Assembly (NCBI RefSeq): GCF_036010505.1
Contig: NZ_CP108569.1
Coordinates: forward strand, 1,731,001-1,795,000
Length of the DNA stretch: 64,000 nucleotides
Origin: Streptomyces sp. NBC_01197
Lineage (GTDB): Bacteria; Actinomycetota; Actinomycetes; Streptomycetales; Streptomycetaceae
Direction: 5' to 3'
Part shown: in pieces, positions 55,201 through 64,000 of the stretch
Layout of the letters: each line of letters begins with the position of its first letter
How positions within the stretch are numbered: position 1 is the stretch's first letter
Translations under genes and position numbers: made by a program
Notes under the pieces: generated by a model
The model's database searches: none
What the model saw: only the letters and a program-made list of their open reading frames with translations
What the model was told of the DNA's origin: nothing

Positions 55201-57716
55201 TCGGTGCCGACCTCCCGGGCCACCCGCGTCACCTGCTCCGCGAACGACGACAGCTGGTCGACCATCGTGTTGACGGTCGTGACCAGCTCCAGGATCTCGC
55301 CCTTGGCGTCGACAGTGATCTTCTTCGACAGATCGCCCTTGGCGACCGCCGTGGTCACCTCTGCGATGTTCCGTACCTGCGAGGTCAGGTTGTTCGCCAT
55401 GAAGTTGACGGACTGGGTGAGGTCCTTCCAGGTACCGGAGACCCCCTGGACCTCGGCCTGACCACCCAGGATCCCCTCGGTGCCCACCTCGCGCGCGACC
55501 CGCGTCACCTGCTCCGCGAACGACGACAGCTGGTCGACCATGGTGTTCAGGGTGTTCTTGAGCTCCAGGATCTCGCCGCGCGCGTCCACGTCGATCTTCT
55601 GCGACAGGTCACCCCGGGCCACCGCGGTCGCGACCTGCGCGATGTTGCGGACCTGTGCGGTGAGGTTGCCCGCCATCCCGTTCACGGAGTCGGTCAGATC
55701 GCGCCACACCCCGGCCACACCGGGCACCTGCGCCTGACCGCCGAGCCGGCCGTCCGTACCGACCTCGCGGGCGACCCTGGTCACCTGCTCGGCGAAGGCG
55801 GAGAGCTGGTCGACCATCGTGTTGATGGTGTTCTTCAGTTCAAGGATCTCGCCACGGGCGTCCACGTCGATCTTCTGCGACAGATCACCACGGGCCACCG
55901 CGGTGGTCACCTGGGCGATCTGGCGCACCTGAGACGTGAGGTTCCCCGCCATGAAGTTGACGGAGTCGGTGAGTTCCTTCCAGGTACCGCTGACGCCGTC
56001 CACCCGGGCCTGCCCGCCGAGCCGGCCCTCCGTACCGACGTCACGCGCCATCCGCGTGACCTGATCGGCGAACGAGGAGAGCTGCGCCACCATCGTGTTG
56101 ACGGTGTTCTTCAGCTCCAGCATCTCCCCGGCCACGTCCACGGTGACCTTCTGCGACAGATCGCCGTTGGCGACCGCCGTCGTGACCTGCGCGATGTCCC
56201 GCACCTGGCCGGTGAGGTTACGGAAGGCCGTGTTCACCGAGTCGGTGAGGTCCTTCCAGGTACCCGCCGCGCCCGGCACCTCGGCCTGCCCGCCGAGACG
56301 GCCCTCGACCCCGACCTCACGGGCCACCCGGGTCACTTCGGAACCGAAGGACTGCAGCTGGTCCACCATCGTGTTGACGGTGTTCTTCAGCTCCAGCATC
56401 TCCCCGGCCACGTTCACCGTGACCTTCTGCGTCATGTCACCGTTGGCGACCGCCGTCGTCACCTGGGCGATGTCCCGCACCTGCGTCGTGAGGTTGCGGA
56501 AGACGGTGTTGACGGAGTCCGTGAGGTCCTTCCAGGTGCCCGCGGCGCCCGGCACCTGCGCCTGGCCGCCCAGCAGCCCCTCGGCGCCGACCTCGCTGGC
56601 CACCCGGGTCACTTCGTCCGCGAAGGTACGCAGCGTCTCCGTCATCTGGTTGATGGTCTCGGCGAGCTGGGCGACCTCGCCGCGCGCGCTCACCGTGACC
56701 TTCTGCGAGAGATCGCCGTTGGCGACCGCGGTGGTGACCTCCGCGATGCCGCGCACCTGCGACGTCAGGTTCCCGGCCATCGTGTTCACCGAGTCGGTGA
56801 GGTCCTTCCACACGCCGGCCACACCGGGCACAGCCGCCTGACCGCCGAGCTCGCCCTCCGTACCCACCTCACGCGCGACGCGTGTCACCTCGGACGAGAA
56901 CGAGGACAGCTGATCGACCATCGTGTTGACGGTGTTCTTCAGCTGGAGCATCTCTCCAGCCACATGGACGGTGACCTTGCGTGACAGATCGCCTCGGGCG
57001 ACAGCGGTCGTGACGAGAGCAATGTCACGCACCTGCGCGGTCAGCCGGTACGCCATGGTGTTCACCGAATCCGTGAGACCCTTCCACGAACCGGACATAC
57101 CGCGCACCTGAGCCTGACCGCCGAGCTTGCCCTCGGTACCGACCTCCAGTGCGACGCGCGTCACCTCGTCGGTGAACGCCGACAACTGGTCGACCAGGTT
57201 GTTGACGGTACGGGCGACCTTCAGGAACTCACCGCGCAGCGGCCGCTCCACCCCGTCCATGGCCTGCGAGCGCAGGTCCATCCGCTGTTCGAGGTCACCC
57301 TCGGCCACCGCAGACAGCACCCTGCCGACCTCGGACACCGGCCGCGCGAGATCGTCCACCAGCTCGTTCGACGCATCGATCGCGACGGCCCAGGAGCCCT
57401 CCAGGGCCCCGGTCTCCAGCCGCTCGGTGAGCTTCCCCTCGCGGCCCACCATCCTGCGCACCCGGGCGATCTCACCCGTCAGATGGAGATTCCGGTCGGC
57501 GACCTCGTTGAAGACGGCCGCGATCTCGGCCATCGTGCCCTCGCCCGAGACCGTCAGCCGCCGCCGGAAGTTCCCGTCACGCATCGCGGCCAGAGCCGTC
57601 AGAAGTCTGTCCAGGGCGGCGGTATCCACTTCAGTTGTCCCGTGGTGTCGCTTTTTTGGCGACTGTCCGCTTTTTGCGCGCGTGTTCTTGTCACGCGCCG
57701 CCGTGCCAGACTCCAC
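52230..57716 (-). CDS. osaA: Giant hybrid histidine kinase OsaA with HAMP-repeat array
   Basis: 1828 residues, no clear TM helix, probably cytosolic. Ten ~92-residue HAMP-type repeats span ~196-1115 (each with LGGQAxVPG...WKDLTDSVN). Then come a GAF domain (~1130-1280), a coiled coil ([20 protein letters not shown]), HisKA with phospho-His in [12 protein letters not shown] (~1365), HATPase (~1480-1590, GTGLGLSIS) and a C-terminal receiver domain with [13 protein letters not shown] (~1759). GTG 57716 has GGGAGG six bases upstream. It lies upstream of osaB on the same strand. In S. coelicolor it is needed for osmotic adaptation. Named by domain layout and pairing with osaB. Confidence 0.92.
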   Translation of the reverse strand: MESGTAARDKNTRAKSGQSPKKRHHGTTEVDTAALDRLLTALAAMRDGNFRRRLTVSGEGTMAEIAAVFNEVADRNLHLTGEIARVRRMVGREGKLTERLETGALEGSWAVAIDASNELVDDLARPVSEVGRVLSAVAEGDLEQRMDLRSQAMDGVERPLRGEFLKVARTVNNLVDQLSAFTDEVTRVALEVGTEGKLGGQAQVRGMSGSWKGLTDSVNTMAYRLTAQVRDIALVTTAVARGDLSRKVTVHVAGEMLQLKNTVNTMVDQLSSFSSEVTRVAREVGTEGELGGQAAVPGVAGVWKDLTDSVNTMAGNLTSQVRGIAEVTTAVANGDLSQKVTVSARGEVAQLAETINQMTETLRTFADEVTRVASEVGAEGLLGGQAQVPGAAGTWKDLTDSVNTVFRNLTTQVRDIAQVTTAVANGDMTQKVTVNVAGEMLELKNTVNTMVDQLQSFGSEVTRVAREVGVEGRLGGQAEVPGAAGTWKDLTDSVNTAFRNLTGQVRDIAQVTTAVANGDLSQKVTVDVAGEMLELKNTVNTMVAQLSSFADQVTRMARDVGTEGRLGGQARVDGVSGTWKELTDSVNFMAGNLTSQVRQIAQVTTAVARGDLSQKIDVDARGEILELKNTINTMVDQLSAFAEQVTRVAREVGTDGRLGGQAQVPGVAGVWRDLTDSVNGMAGNLTAQVRNIAQVATAVARGDLSQKIDVDARGEILELKNTLNTMVDQLSSFAEQVTRVAREVGTEGILGGQAEVQGVSGTWKDLTQSVNFMANNLTSQVRNIAEVTTAVAKGDLSKKITVDAKGEILELVTTVNTMVDQLSSFAEQVTRVAREVGTEGILGGQARVRGVTGIWEDLSDNVNLMANNLTSQVRNISQVATAVANGDLTKKVTVEARGEVAQLADTVNTMVTTLSSFADEVTRVAREVGTDGSLGGQARVPGVAGTWKDLTESVNSMASNLTGQVRQIATVTTAIAKGDLTKKIDIDAQGEILELKTTINTMVDQLSSFAEQVTRVAREVGTEGQLGGQARVRDVDGTWRDLTESVNEMAGNLTRQVRAIAAVATAVTRGDLNLKIDVDAAGEIQALQDNINTMIANLRDTTVANKEQDWLKGNLARISGLMQGRRELVDVASLIMSELTPVVSAQHGAFFLAVPTGSAAESGAGAEDAYELRMHGSYGYSAGSMPTTFRPGETLIGTAAEEKRTILVENVPPGYLKISSGLGEAPPAHVIVLPVLFDGNVLGVIELASFQPFTHIQKDFLNQIAEMIATSVNTISVNSKTEVLLKQSQELTEQLRERSAELENRQKALQASNAELEEKAELLAQQNRDIEVKNTEIEEARQVLEERAEQLAVSMRYKSEFLANMSHELRTPLNSLLILAKLLADNAEGNLSPKQVEFAETIHGAGSDLLQLINDILDLSKVEAGKMDVSPTRIALVQLVDYVEATFRPLTAEKGLDFSVRVSPELPATLHTDEQRLLQVLRNLLSNAVKFTDTGAVELVIRPANANVPNAIREQLLEAGSLRDADADLIAFSVTDTGIGIASSKMRVIFEAFKQADGTTSRKYGGTGLGLSISREIARLLGGEIHAASEPGRGSTFTLYLPLHASELPPQGYPQLTPGSRERMPGGTDEGVRDEAGQAPGMAPTDGQGGPAELFRRRRRRSLGPSGGQTALPASSGVQAATSEPETWGEETGEAAKPRRVFQFSGEKVLIVDDDIRNVFALTSVLEQHGLAVLYAENGREGIEVLEQHDDVTLVLMDIMMPEMDGYATTTAIRRMPQFAGLPIIALTAKAMKGDREKAIESGASDYVTKPVDPDHLLTVMEQWMSGE
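54372..57131 (-). repeat. Ten ~276-bp coding repeats within osaA
   Basis: Ten successive copies of a 92-codon unit, recognised by the LGGQA motif and by [10 protein letters not shown] and VTRVAREVG in each, with high DNA similarity between neighbouring units. These are HAMP-type signalling modules, not a CRISPR array; they stay in frame throughout. Confidence 0.85.
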
Positions 57717-57983
57717 CGTGTCCCTCCCGCAGGGGTTGGCCGTACTGCCCGGGCTGTAATCGAGAAGCTAGCCCAGTGTTTCACCATGGCAGGACCAGGC
57801 CATAACAGTTCGGCAGCTTTGGATACCCGTCCCCGCAGACTCGGAGCGGAAACCCAGTAACCGGCACCCAAACGGACAGCGAAGGTAAGTAACCTGGCAT
57901 CCGGCTGTCCAACCGTCCCGGTCCGCCCGGCGGGGGCGGAGGCACCAGCACTACCACCGGGCAGCGAGGGGCGGGCCGACAAC

Positions 57984-60641
57984 ATGGCAGAGCCGGGCGT
58001 CGAGACGCGTACGAGGAGTTCTGTGATCACCGCGCGGGCGGCTGCCAGTTTCGAACCGGTCGGACGGTCGGTCGCGACCGCCCGTACTTTTGTACGTGAC
58101 ACCCTCCAGGGGTGGGGTTATTCCGACGTCGTCGACGACGCGGTCGTCCTCACCAGCGAACTGGTCACCAACGCGGTCGTCCACGCGGGCACCACCGCCG
58201 ACGTCCTGTGCCTGCGCACCGATGACGGCATCCGGGTGGAGGTCGCCGACCACTATCCGGAGCGTGAGGTCCCGCTCCAGGGCAGCGGCCAGTCCTTCGG
58301 CAGCCCGGACCGGGAGGGCGGCCGGGGGCTGCTTCTCTGCGCGGCGCTCGCCTCCCGCTGGGGCGTCGACTACACGCCCACCCAGAAGCAGGTGTGGTTC
58401 CAACTCGACCTGCCGCAGCGCCCGGTGGGCGCCCGCTCGGCGGGCCCGCTGCTCCCCGCGGAGCTTCTCCCGGTGGCCGACGGACGGGTCCGCGTGGCAG
58501 TGGTCCAGATCGACAGGACCGGTTCCGTCTCCTCCTGGAACGAGGATGCGACGGAGCTCTTCGGCCACCCCGCCGACCAGGTCGTCGGCAAGCAGCTCAC
58601 CGACTTCGCCGCCTGGCCGCACACCCCGGGCACCAACACCGGTATCGCCGACGCCCTCCAGCTCTCCCGCTGGGAGGGCAGCTACGGCATCCGCGCCGCC
58701 GACGGCAAGGTCGTCCCCGTCTACGCCTCACACCTGCGGGTGCGGGACGGGCAGGGCGAACCGAGCACCGTCTGCCTCCTGGTCAACGACTACGAGCGCG
58801 CGGTCCTCCAGACTCCGGCCCGCACCCCGCAGAACGACTCGAACTCCTTCTCCGACCACCGCACCACCGACCCGTTCGAAGTCTTCATCGGCTCCCCCGC
58901 CCCCGACGACCTCGACGGCCTCCTCCAGCGCACCGTCGAGCGCGCCCGCGACATGCTCGACGCCGACGCCGCGTTCCTGCTGCTCGCGACGGACGACGAG
59001 ACGGAACTCGAAGTACGGGCCACGACGGGGCTGCCGTCCGCCCGCCAGCGCTTCGCCCGGGTCCCGGTCGAAGCGGGCACCGGACGGTACGGATCGGCGC
59101 GGATGCCTGCCGTCCACGAGGATCTGGCGGCCGTACCCGGCGCCGTACCGCTGCTGAACGGCACCGGCATGCGCTCGGTCGTCACCGTCCCGCTCAAGGT
59201 CGAGGGCCGCCTCACCGGCTCCCTCGGCGTCTCCACGGAGGCCCCGGGCCGGTACTCCAACGAGCAGGCACTGCGCCTCCAGTTCGCCGCCGACCGCATC
59301 GCACTCGCCGTCGAGTCGGCCCGGCTGGGCGAGCTGGAGAAGCTGCGCCGCGGCTCGCTGTCGTTCCTCGTCGAGGCGTCCGATCTGCTGGCGGGCACCC
59401 TGGACCGCGACCAGACCCTGGCGCTGATGGCGCAGATGACCGTGCCCACGCTGGCTGCCTGGTGCGCCGTCTACACGATCGCCGACCAGGCGTCGGAGCC
59501 GTACCTCTCCTATGTTCTGCACGAGGACGAGGAGCGCATCGACGGCCTCAAGGCCCTGCTCTCCCGGATCAGCCCGCCCGAGCCGGTCCCGACCCCGGGC
59601 GCCCGGAGCTGGGCCGCTCCCGGTGAGGCGGCGCACCAGGCGGCGCTGACGTCGTCCATGCGCAGCCTCGGTCTCGGATCGAGCCCGGCGCTCGGTTCGG
59701 GCATCGGCACCACGCTCGCCACGGCCGCCGCGGTCGGCGGTGAGACCGTCGTACTGCCGCTGGTCGCCCGGAACCGCGTCATCGGCATGCTCACCCTCGG
59801 CAAACCGTCCGACGACCACTTCCGCCAGGAGATCCTGGAGCTCGCCGAAGACCTCTCGCGCCGGGCGGCACTCGCGCTCGACAACGCCCGCCTGTACTCG
59901 GAACGCACCGCCATCAGCCAGGCCCTGCAGCGCAGCCTGCTTCCGCCGGGCCTGCCGGACGTGCCCAATGTCGAGGTGGAGGTCATCTACCGGGCCGCGG
60001 GCGAGGGCAACGAGGTCGGCGGCGACTTCTACGACCTCTTTCCCATCCGGGACGGGGCGTACGGCTTCGCCATCGGAGACGTCTGCGGTACGGGCCCGGA
60101 GGCTGCCGCCGTCACCGGCCTGGCCCGCCACGCCCTGCGACTGCTCGCCCGGGAGGGCTTCGGAGGCCCCGCCGTCCTGGAACGGCTCAACGCCGCGATC
60201 CTGGACGAGGGCGCCCGCAGCCGCTTCCTCACGCTCCTCTACGGCGAGCTGTGGCCCCAGAAGGACGGCAGCGCTCTCCTCAAGGTCGTCTGCGCCGGGC
60301 ATCCGCTCCCCCTGCGACTGCGGCAGGACGGCACGGTGGAGCCCGCGGCCGAACCGCAGCCGCTGCTGGGCGTGATGGAGGACCTGGAGCTGTACGAGCA
60401 GAGCGTGACCCTCGAACCGGGCGACGTACTGCTCTGCGTCACGGACGGCGTCACGGAGCGCCGCGAGGGCACCCGGATGCTCGGCGACGACGGCCTGGCC
60501 GACGTACTCAGCACCTGCACCGGCCTGACGGCGGGCGCGGTGGCCGGCCGTATCCTGCGCGCGGTGGAGCGGTTCGCCGCCGAGCCCGCATCGGACGACA
60601 TGGCGATCCTGGCCATGCGCGTGCCCGAGCCGCCCAAGTAG
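57984..60641 (+). CDS. SpoIIE-type PP2C phosphatase with ATPase, PAS and GAF domains
   Basis: 885 residues. An N-terminal anti-sigma-factor-like HATPase (~15-140, DDAVVLTSELVTNAVVHAG, REGGRGLLLC) is followed by a PAS domain (~165-265, GSVSSWNEDATELFGHPADQVVG), two GAF domains (~300-435 and ~455-640) and a C-terminal SpoIIE/PP2C phosphatase (~665-880, EVGGDFYDLF, IGDVCGTG, CVTDGVTERR, SDDMAILAMRV). This puts a kinase-like and a phosphatase module of a partner-switching sigma-control pathway in one protein. Divergent from osaA with a 267-base gap, suggesting shared osmotic-stress control. ATG 57984 follows GAGGGGCGGG. Confidence 0.9.
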   Translation: MAEPGVETRTRSSVITARAAASFEPVGRSVATARTFVRDTLQGWGYSDVVDDAVVLTSELVTNAVVHAGTTADVLCLRTDDGIRVEVADHYPEREVPLQGSGQSFGSPDREGGRGLLLCAALASRWGVDYTPTQKQVWFQLDLPQRPVGARSAGPLLPAELLPVADGRVRVAVVQIDRTGSVSSWNEDATELFGHPADQVVGKQLTDFAAWPHTPGTNTGIADALQLSRWEGSYGIRAADGKVVPVYASHLRVRDGQGEPSTVCLLVNDYERAVLQTPARTPQNDSNSFSDHRTTDPFEVFIGSPAPDDLDGLLQRTVERARDMLDADAAFLLLATDDETELEVRATTGLPSARQRFARVPVEAGTGRYGSARMPAVHEDLAAVPGAVPLLNGTGMRSVVTVPLKVEGRLTGSLGVSTEAPGRYSNEQALRLQFAADRIALAVESARLGELEKLRRGSLSFLVEASDLLAGTLDRDQTLALMAQMTVPTLAAWCAVYTIADQASEPYLSYVLHEDEERIDGLKALLSRISPPEPVPTPGARSWAAPGEAAHQAALTSSMRSLGLGSSPALGSGIGTTLATAAAVGGETVVLPLVARNRVIGMLTLGKPSDDHFRQEILELAEDLSRRAALALDNARLYSERTAISQALQRSLLPPGLPDVPNVEVEVIYRAAGEGNEVGGDFYDLFPIRDGAYGFAIGDVCGTGPEAAAVTGLARHALRLLAREGFGGPAVLERLNAAILDEGARSRFLTLLYGELWPQKDGSALLKVVCAGHPLPLRLRQDGTVEPAAEPQPLLGVMEDLELYEQSVTLEPGDVLLCVTDGVTERREGTRMLGDDGLADVLSTCTGLTAGAVAGRILRAVERFAAEPASDDMAILAMRVPEPPK

Positions 60642-60661
60642 CCGCTATACGAGCGGATACG

Positions 60662-60695
60662 CGAAAGGCCCCCGCCGGACGGCGGGGGCCTTTCG
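60662..60695. terminator. Bidirectional terminator between phosphatase gene and tRNA-Thr
   Basis: CGAAAGGCCCCCGCC (60662-60676) pairs perfectly with 60681-60695 around the loop GGAC. In either direction the distal arm ends in TTTC(G), giving a termination signal for the converging phosphatase gene and tRNA. Confidence 0.85.
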
Positions 60696-60702
60696 GTGTG
60701 AG

Positions 60703-60775
60703 AGCCCCAATACGGAATCGAACCGTAGACCTTCTCCTTACCATGGAGACGCTCTACCGACTGAGCTATTGGGGC
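60703..60775 (-). tRNA. tRNA-Thr (anticodon GGT)
   Basis: A complete cloverleaf on the minus strand. The acceptor GCCCCAA pairs with TTGGGGC. The D-stem is GCTC/GAGC, and the anticodon stem TCTCC/GGAGA holds loop ATGGTAA with GGT at 34-36, reading ACC. The T-arm is TACGG-TTCGATT-CCGTA. 73 bases without encoded CCA. Confidence 0.95.
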
Positions 60776-60790
60776 GCAACAACAAGATAG

Positions 60791-60796
60791 ATCATA
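60791..60796 (-). promoter_or_regulatory. -10 element of the tRNA-Thr promoter
   Basis: TATGAT on the minus strand, 15 bases before the tRNA 5' end. No clear TTGACA-like -35 is seen at 17 bases. Confidence 0.45.
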
Positions 60797-60870
60797 CCCG
60801 AAGTCGACGGTGCTTCCCGCCACCACATTCTCATCACTCCGCCACCACTCGCCGGATCCAAGCCACGTGC

Positions 60871-61602
60871 TCAGAAAGCCGGTTGAAGGAGGCCGCCGAG
60901 CGCGTTGCAGGAGGAGACGATGCGCTGCAGCTCGCGCCGGCGCAGCGAACCGTGCACGGGAAGCGCGAGGGTCTCGTCGGCGGCCCGCTCGGTCTCGGGC
61001 AGCCGCACATCCCGGCGGAAGGCCGGCATACGGTGAACGGGCGTCGTCACGGGCACCTCGCACCCCACACCCCTGCGCCGCAGGGCCTGGGCGAAGGCGT
61101 CACGGTCTGGCCGCCCGTTGCCCGGCACACGTACGACGTAACGCTGGTATGTGTGGCCCGCGTTCGGCACCGGCGTCCGCACACCGGTCAGGCGATCGCC
61201 CAAGTAGGCCGCGTAGGAACGGCGTTGCTCGACTTCGTCCACGGCGGCAGTCTCTCCGGAGGGTTCCCCGGGCCCGATGACCAGGAGTCCGTGGATACGC
61301 CCGAGTTCACCGATCCGCGCCAGGTCCGGCGGGTGCCCGAAGGCGGCGACGGCCACCACTGCGGCGGTACGTGGGGTGAGTACGGCAGCGACCGCGTCCG
61401 GGTCGAGGCAGTAACTCCCGGGATCTATGTCAGCGAAGACAGGCCTGGCCCCGGCCATCACCACGGCCGCGGCCGCTTCGGCGTCCCCGTACGCCGGCAC
61501 GACTACCTCGTCGCCGACTCGGACGCCTGCGGACTTCAGGAACCTCGCGGTACTCATGACTGCATGCTGCTCGCCGCACGTGAACACCAAGTAACAGGGC
61601 AC
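60871..61602 (-). CDS. DegT/DnrJ/EryC1-type aminotransferase-like protein, shortened
   Basis: At most 243 residues against ~370 for the family. Recognisable parts are HAVMSTARFLKSAGVRVGDEVVVPAYG (family: HAVxxxSGTxAL...GVGPGDEVIVPA), then GARPVFADIDPGSYCLDPDAV, and a C-terminal part (HTYQRYVVRVPG, RRRGVGCEVPVTTPVHRMPAF). Missing are the N-terminal ~45 residues and the central segment bearing the PLP-binding Lys, so aminotransferase activity is unlikely. The start is unclear; GTG 61602 lies in the rRNA terminator's flank and ATG 61557 is alternative, neither with a ribosome site. It may be a decayed gene or a small non-catalytic relative. Directly downstream of the rRNA operon on the same strand. 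Confidence 0.6.
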   Translation of the reverse strand: MPCYLVFTCGEQHAVMSTARFLKSAGVRVGDEVVVPAYGDAEAAAAVVMAGARPVFADIDPGSYCLDPDAVAAVLTPRTAAVVAVAAFGHPPDLARIGELGRIHGLLVIGPGEPSGETAAVDEVEQRRSYAAYLGDRLTGVRTPVPNAGHTYQRYVVRVPGNGRPDRDAFAQALRRRGVGCEVPVTTPVHRMPAFRRDVRLPETERAADETLALPVHGSLRRRELQRIVSSCNALGGLLQPAF

Positions 61603-61645
61603 AAAAAAACGTCGGCCCCTGAACCGAAGTTCAGGGGCCGACGTT
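61603..61645 (-). terminator. rRNA operon terminator
   Basis: The 17-bp perfect stem AACGTCGGCCCCTGAAC (61608-61624) / 61629-61645 has the tetraloop TTCG when read on the minus strand. A seven-base T-tract (plus-strand A 61603-61609) follows. A textbook intrinsic terminator after 5S. Confidence 0.93.
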
Positions 61646-61653
61646 GAAAAATT

Positions 61654-61772
61654 GTTCGGCGGCGTCCTACTCTCCCACAGGGTCCCCCCTGCAGTACCAT
61701 CGGCGCTGAAAGGCTTAGCTTCCGGGTTCGGAATGTAACCGGGCGTTTCCCTAACGCAATGACCACCGAAAC
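61654..61772 (-). rRNA. rrf: 5S ribosomal RNA
   Basis: On the minus strand it begins GTTTCGGTGGTCATTGCG and ends GTAGGACGCCGCCGAAC, the actinobacterial 5S sequence, about 119 bases. It contains the conserved CCGAACCCGGAAGCTAAG. Located 8 bases before the terminator stem. Confidence 0.95.
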
Positions 61773-61849
61773 ACTATGAAATCAACCAACACCGGTAACT
61801 ACACGGTCGTTCGTTATTTCAGAACTAACACAGTGGACGCGAGCAACTG

Positions 61850-64000
<2,151 letters not shown>

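Noticed and set aside
52905..56984. 1359-codon plus-strand open frame antisense to osaA
   Set aside because: It is the mirror of the HAMP repeats and high GC; the minus strand has all kinase motifs and a ribosome site. A repetitive antisense frame follows from the repeated coding DNA.
54372..57131. Regular repeat array considered as CRISPR or satellite DNA
   Set aside because: Units are 276 bp, directly adjacent, in frame and encode HAMP modules; there are no short repeats with unique spacers and no cas genes.

Overview
The window is a high-GC actinobacterial chromosome segment, almost certainly Streptomyces. Supporting evidence: GC-rich third codon positions, many GTG starts, and a run of core genes in the order known from Streptomyces chromosomes (hflX, rshA, dapF, miaA, miaB, gluRK/gluABCD, recX-recA, lhr-type helicase, dps, clgR, cinA-pgsA-rimO, ftsK, osaB-osaA, SpoIIE-type phosphatase, then an rRNA operon). 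Gene names are assigned from protein motifs plus this gene order; no database search was run.

Layout. 1-3548 (minus strand) is the start of a hydroxamate/citrate-type (NIS) siderophore operon: diaminobutyrate aminotransferase, IucA/IucC synthetase and the first codons of a third gene. 3846-6312 holds two tandem lipoprotein trypsin-like proteases, closed by a 24-bp-stem bidirectional terminator. 6431-14348 is a minus-strand block: hflX, a secreted M1 peptidase, rshA, dapF, a small membrane protein and miaA. 14532-15108 has two small plus-strand genes, one antitoxin-like. 15212-18298 has a LigB-like protein, miaB and a CBS/BON protein. 18531-25391 has a TAXI-type binding protein, the GluK/GluR two-component system and the divergent gluABCD glutamate importer. 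A 64-bp array of 16-bp repeats lies between gluR and gluA.

25392-28621 is an accessory spot. It has a lower-GC small secreted protein and two IS630-family elements, one nested inside the 5' end of the other. 28622-31832 is a likely sulfur-redox group: an FAD monooxygenase with a glycine-rich insertion, a leaderless cysteine-containing leader peptide, 20-bp tandem repeats, a cysteine dioxygenase and a rhodanese. 31940-33959 is recX-recA with an SOS box in the recA promoter. 33977-43058 contains an AI-2E-type permease, DUF3046, a toroid-fold protein, a 1541-residue Lhr-type helicase, a Nei/Fpg glycosylase and an SDR reductase. 43006-51150 (minus) holds a small membrane protein, dps, clgR, cinA, pgsA, rimO, a RodZ-like membrane HTH protein and ftsK.

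51295-57716 is osaB-osaA. The osaB reading frame is broken by one missing base in a homopolymer. The OsaA kinase carries ten ~92-residue HAMP-type repeats. 57984-60641 is a multidomain SpoIIE/PP2C phosphatase. It is followed by tRNA-Thr(GGT), a truncated DegT-like aminotransferase reading frame, and on the minus strand the distal end of an rRNA operon (23S running off the right edge, 5S, terminator).

The most unusual signals are the cysteine leader peptide with its repeat array upstream of cysteine dioxygenase, the 16-bp operator-like array at gluR-gluA, the reconstructable nested IS630 insertion, the osaB frameshift, and the shortened DegT gene abutting the rRNA terminator.
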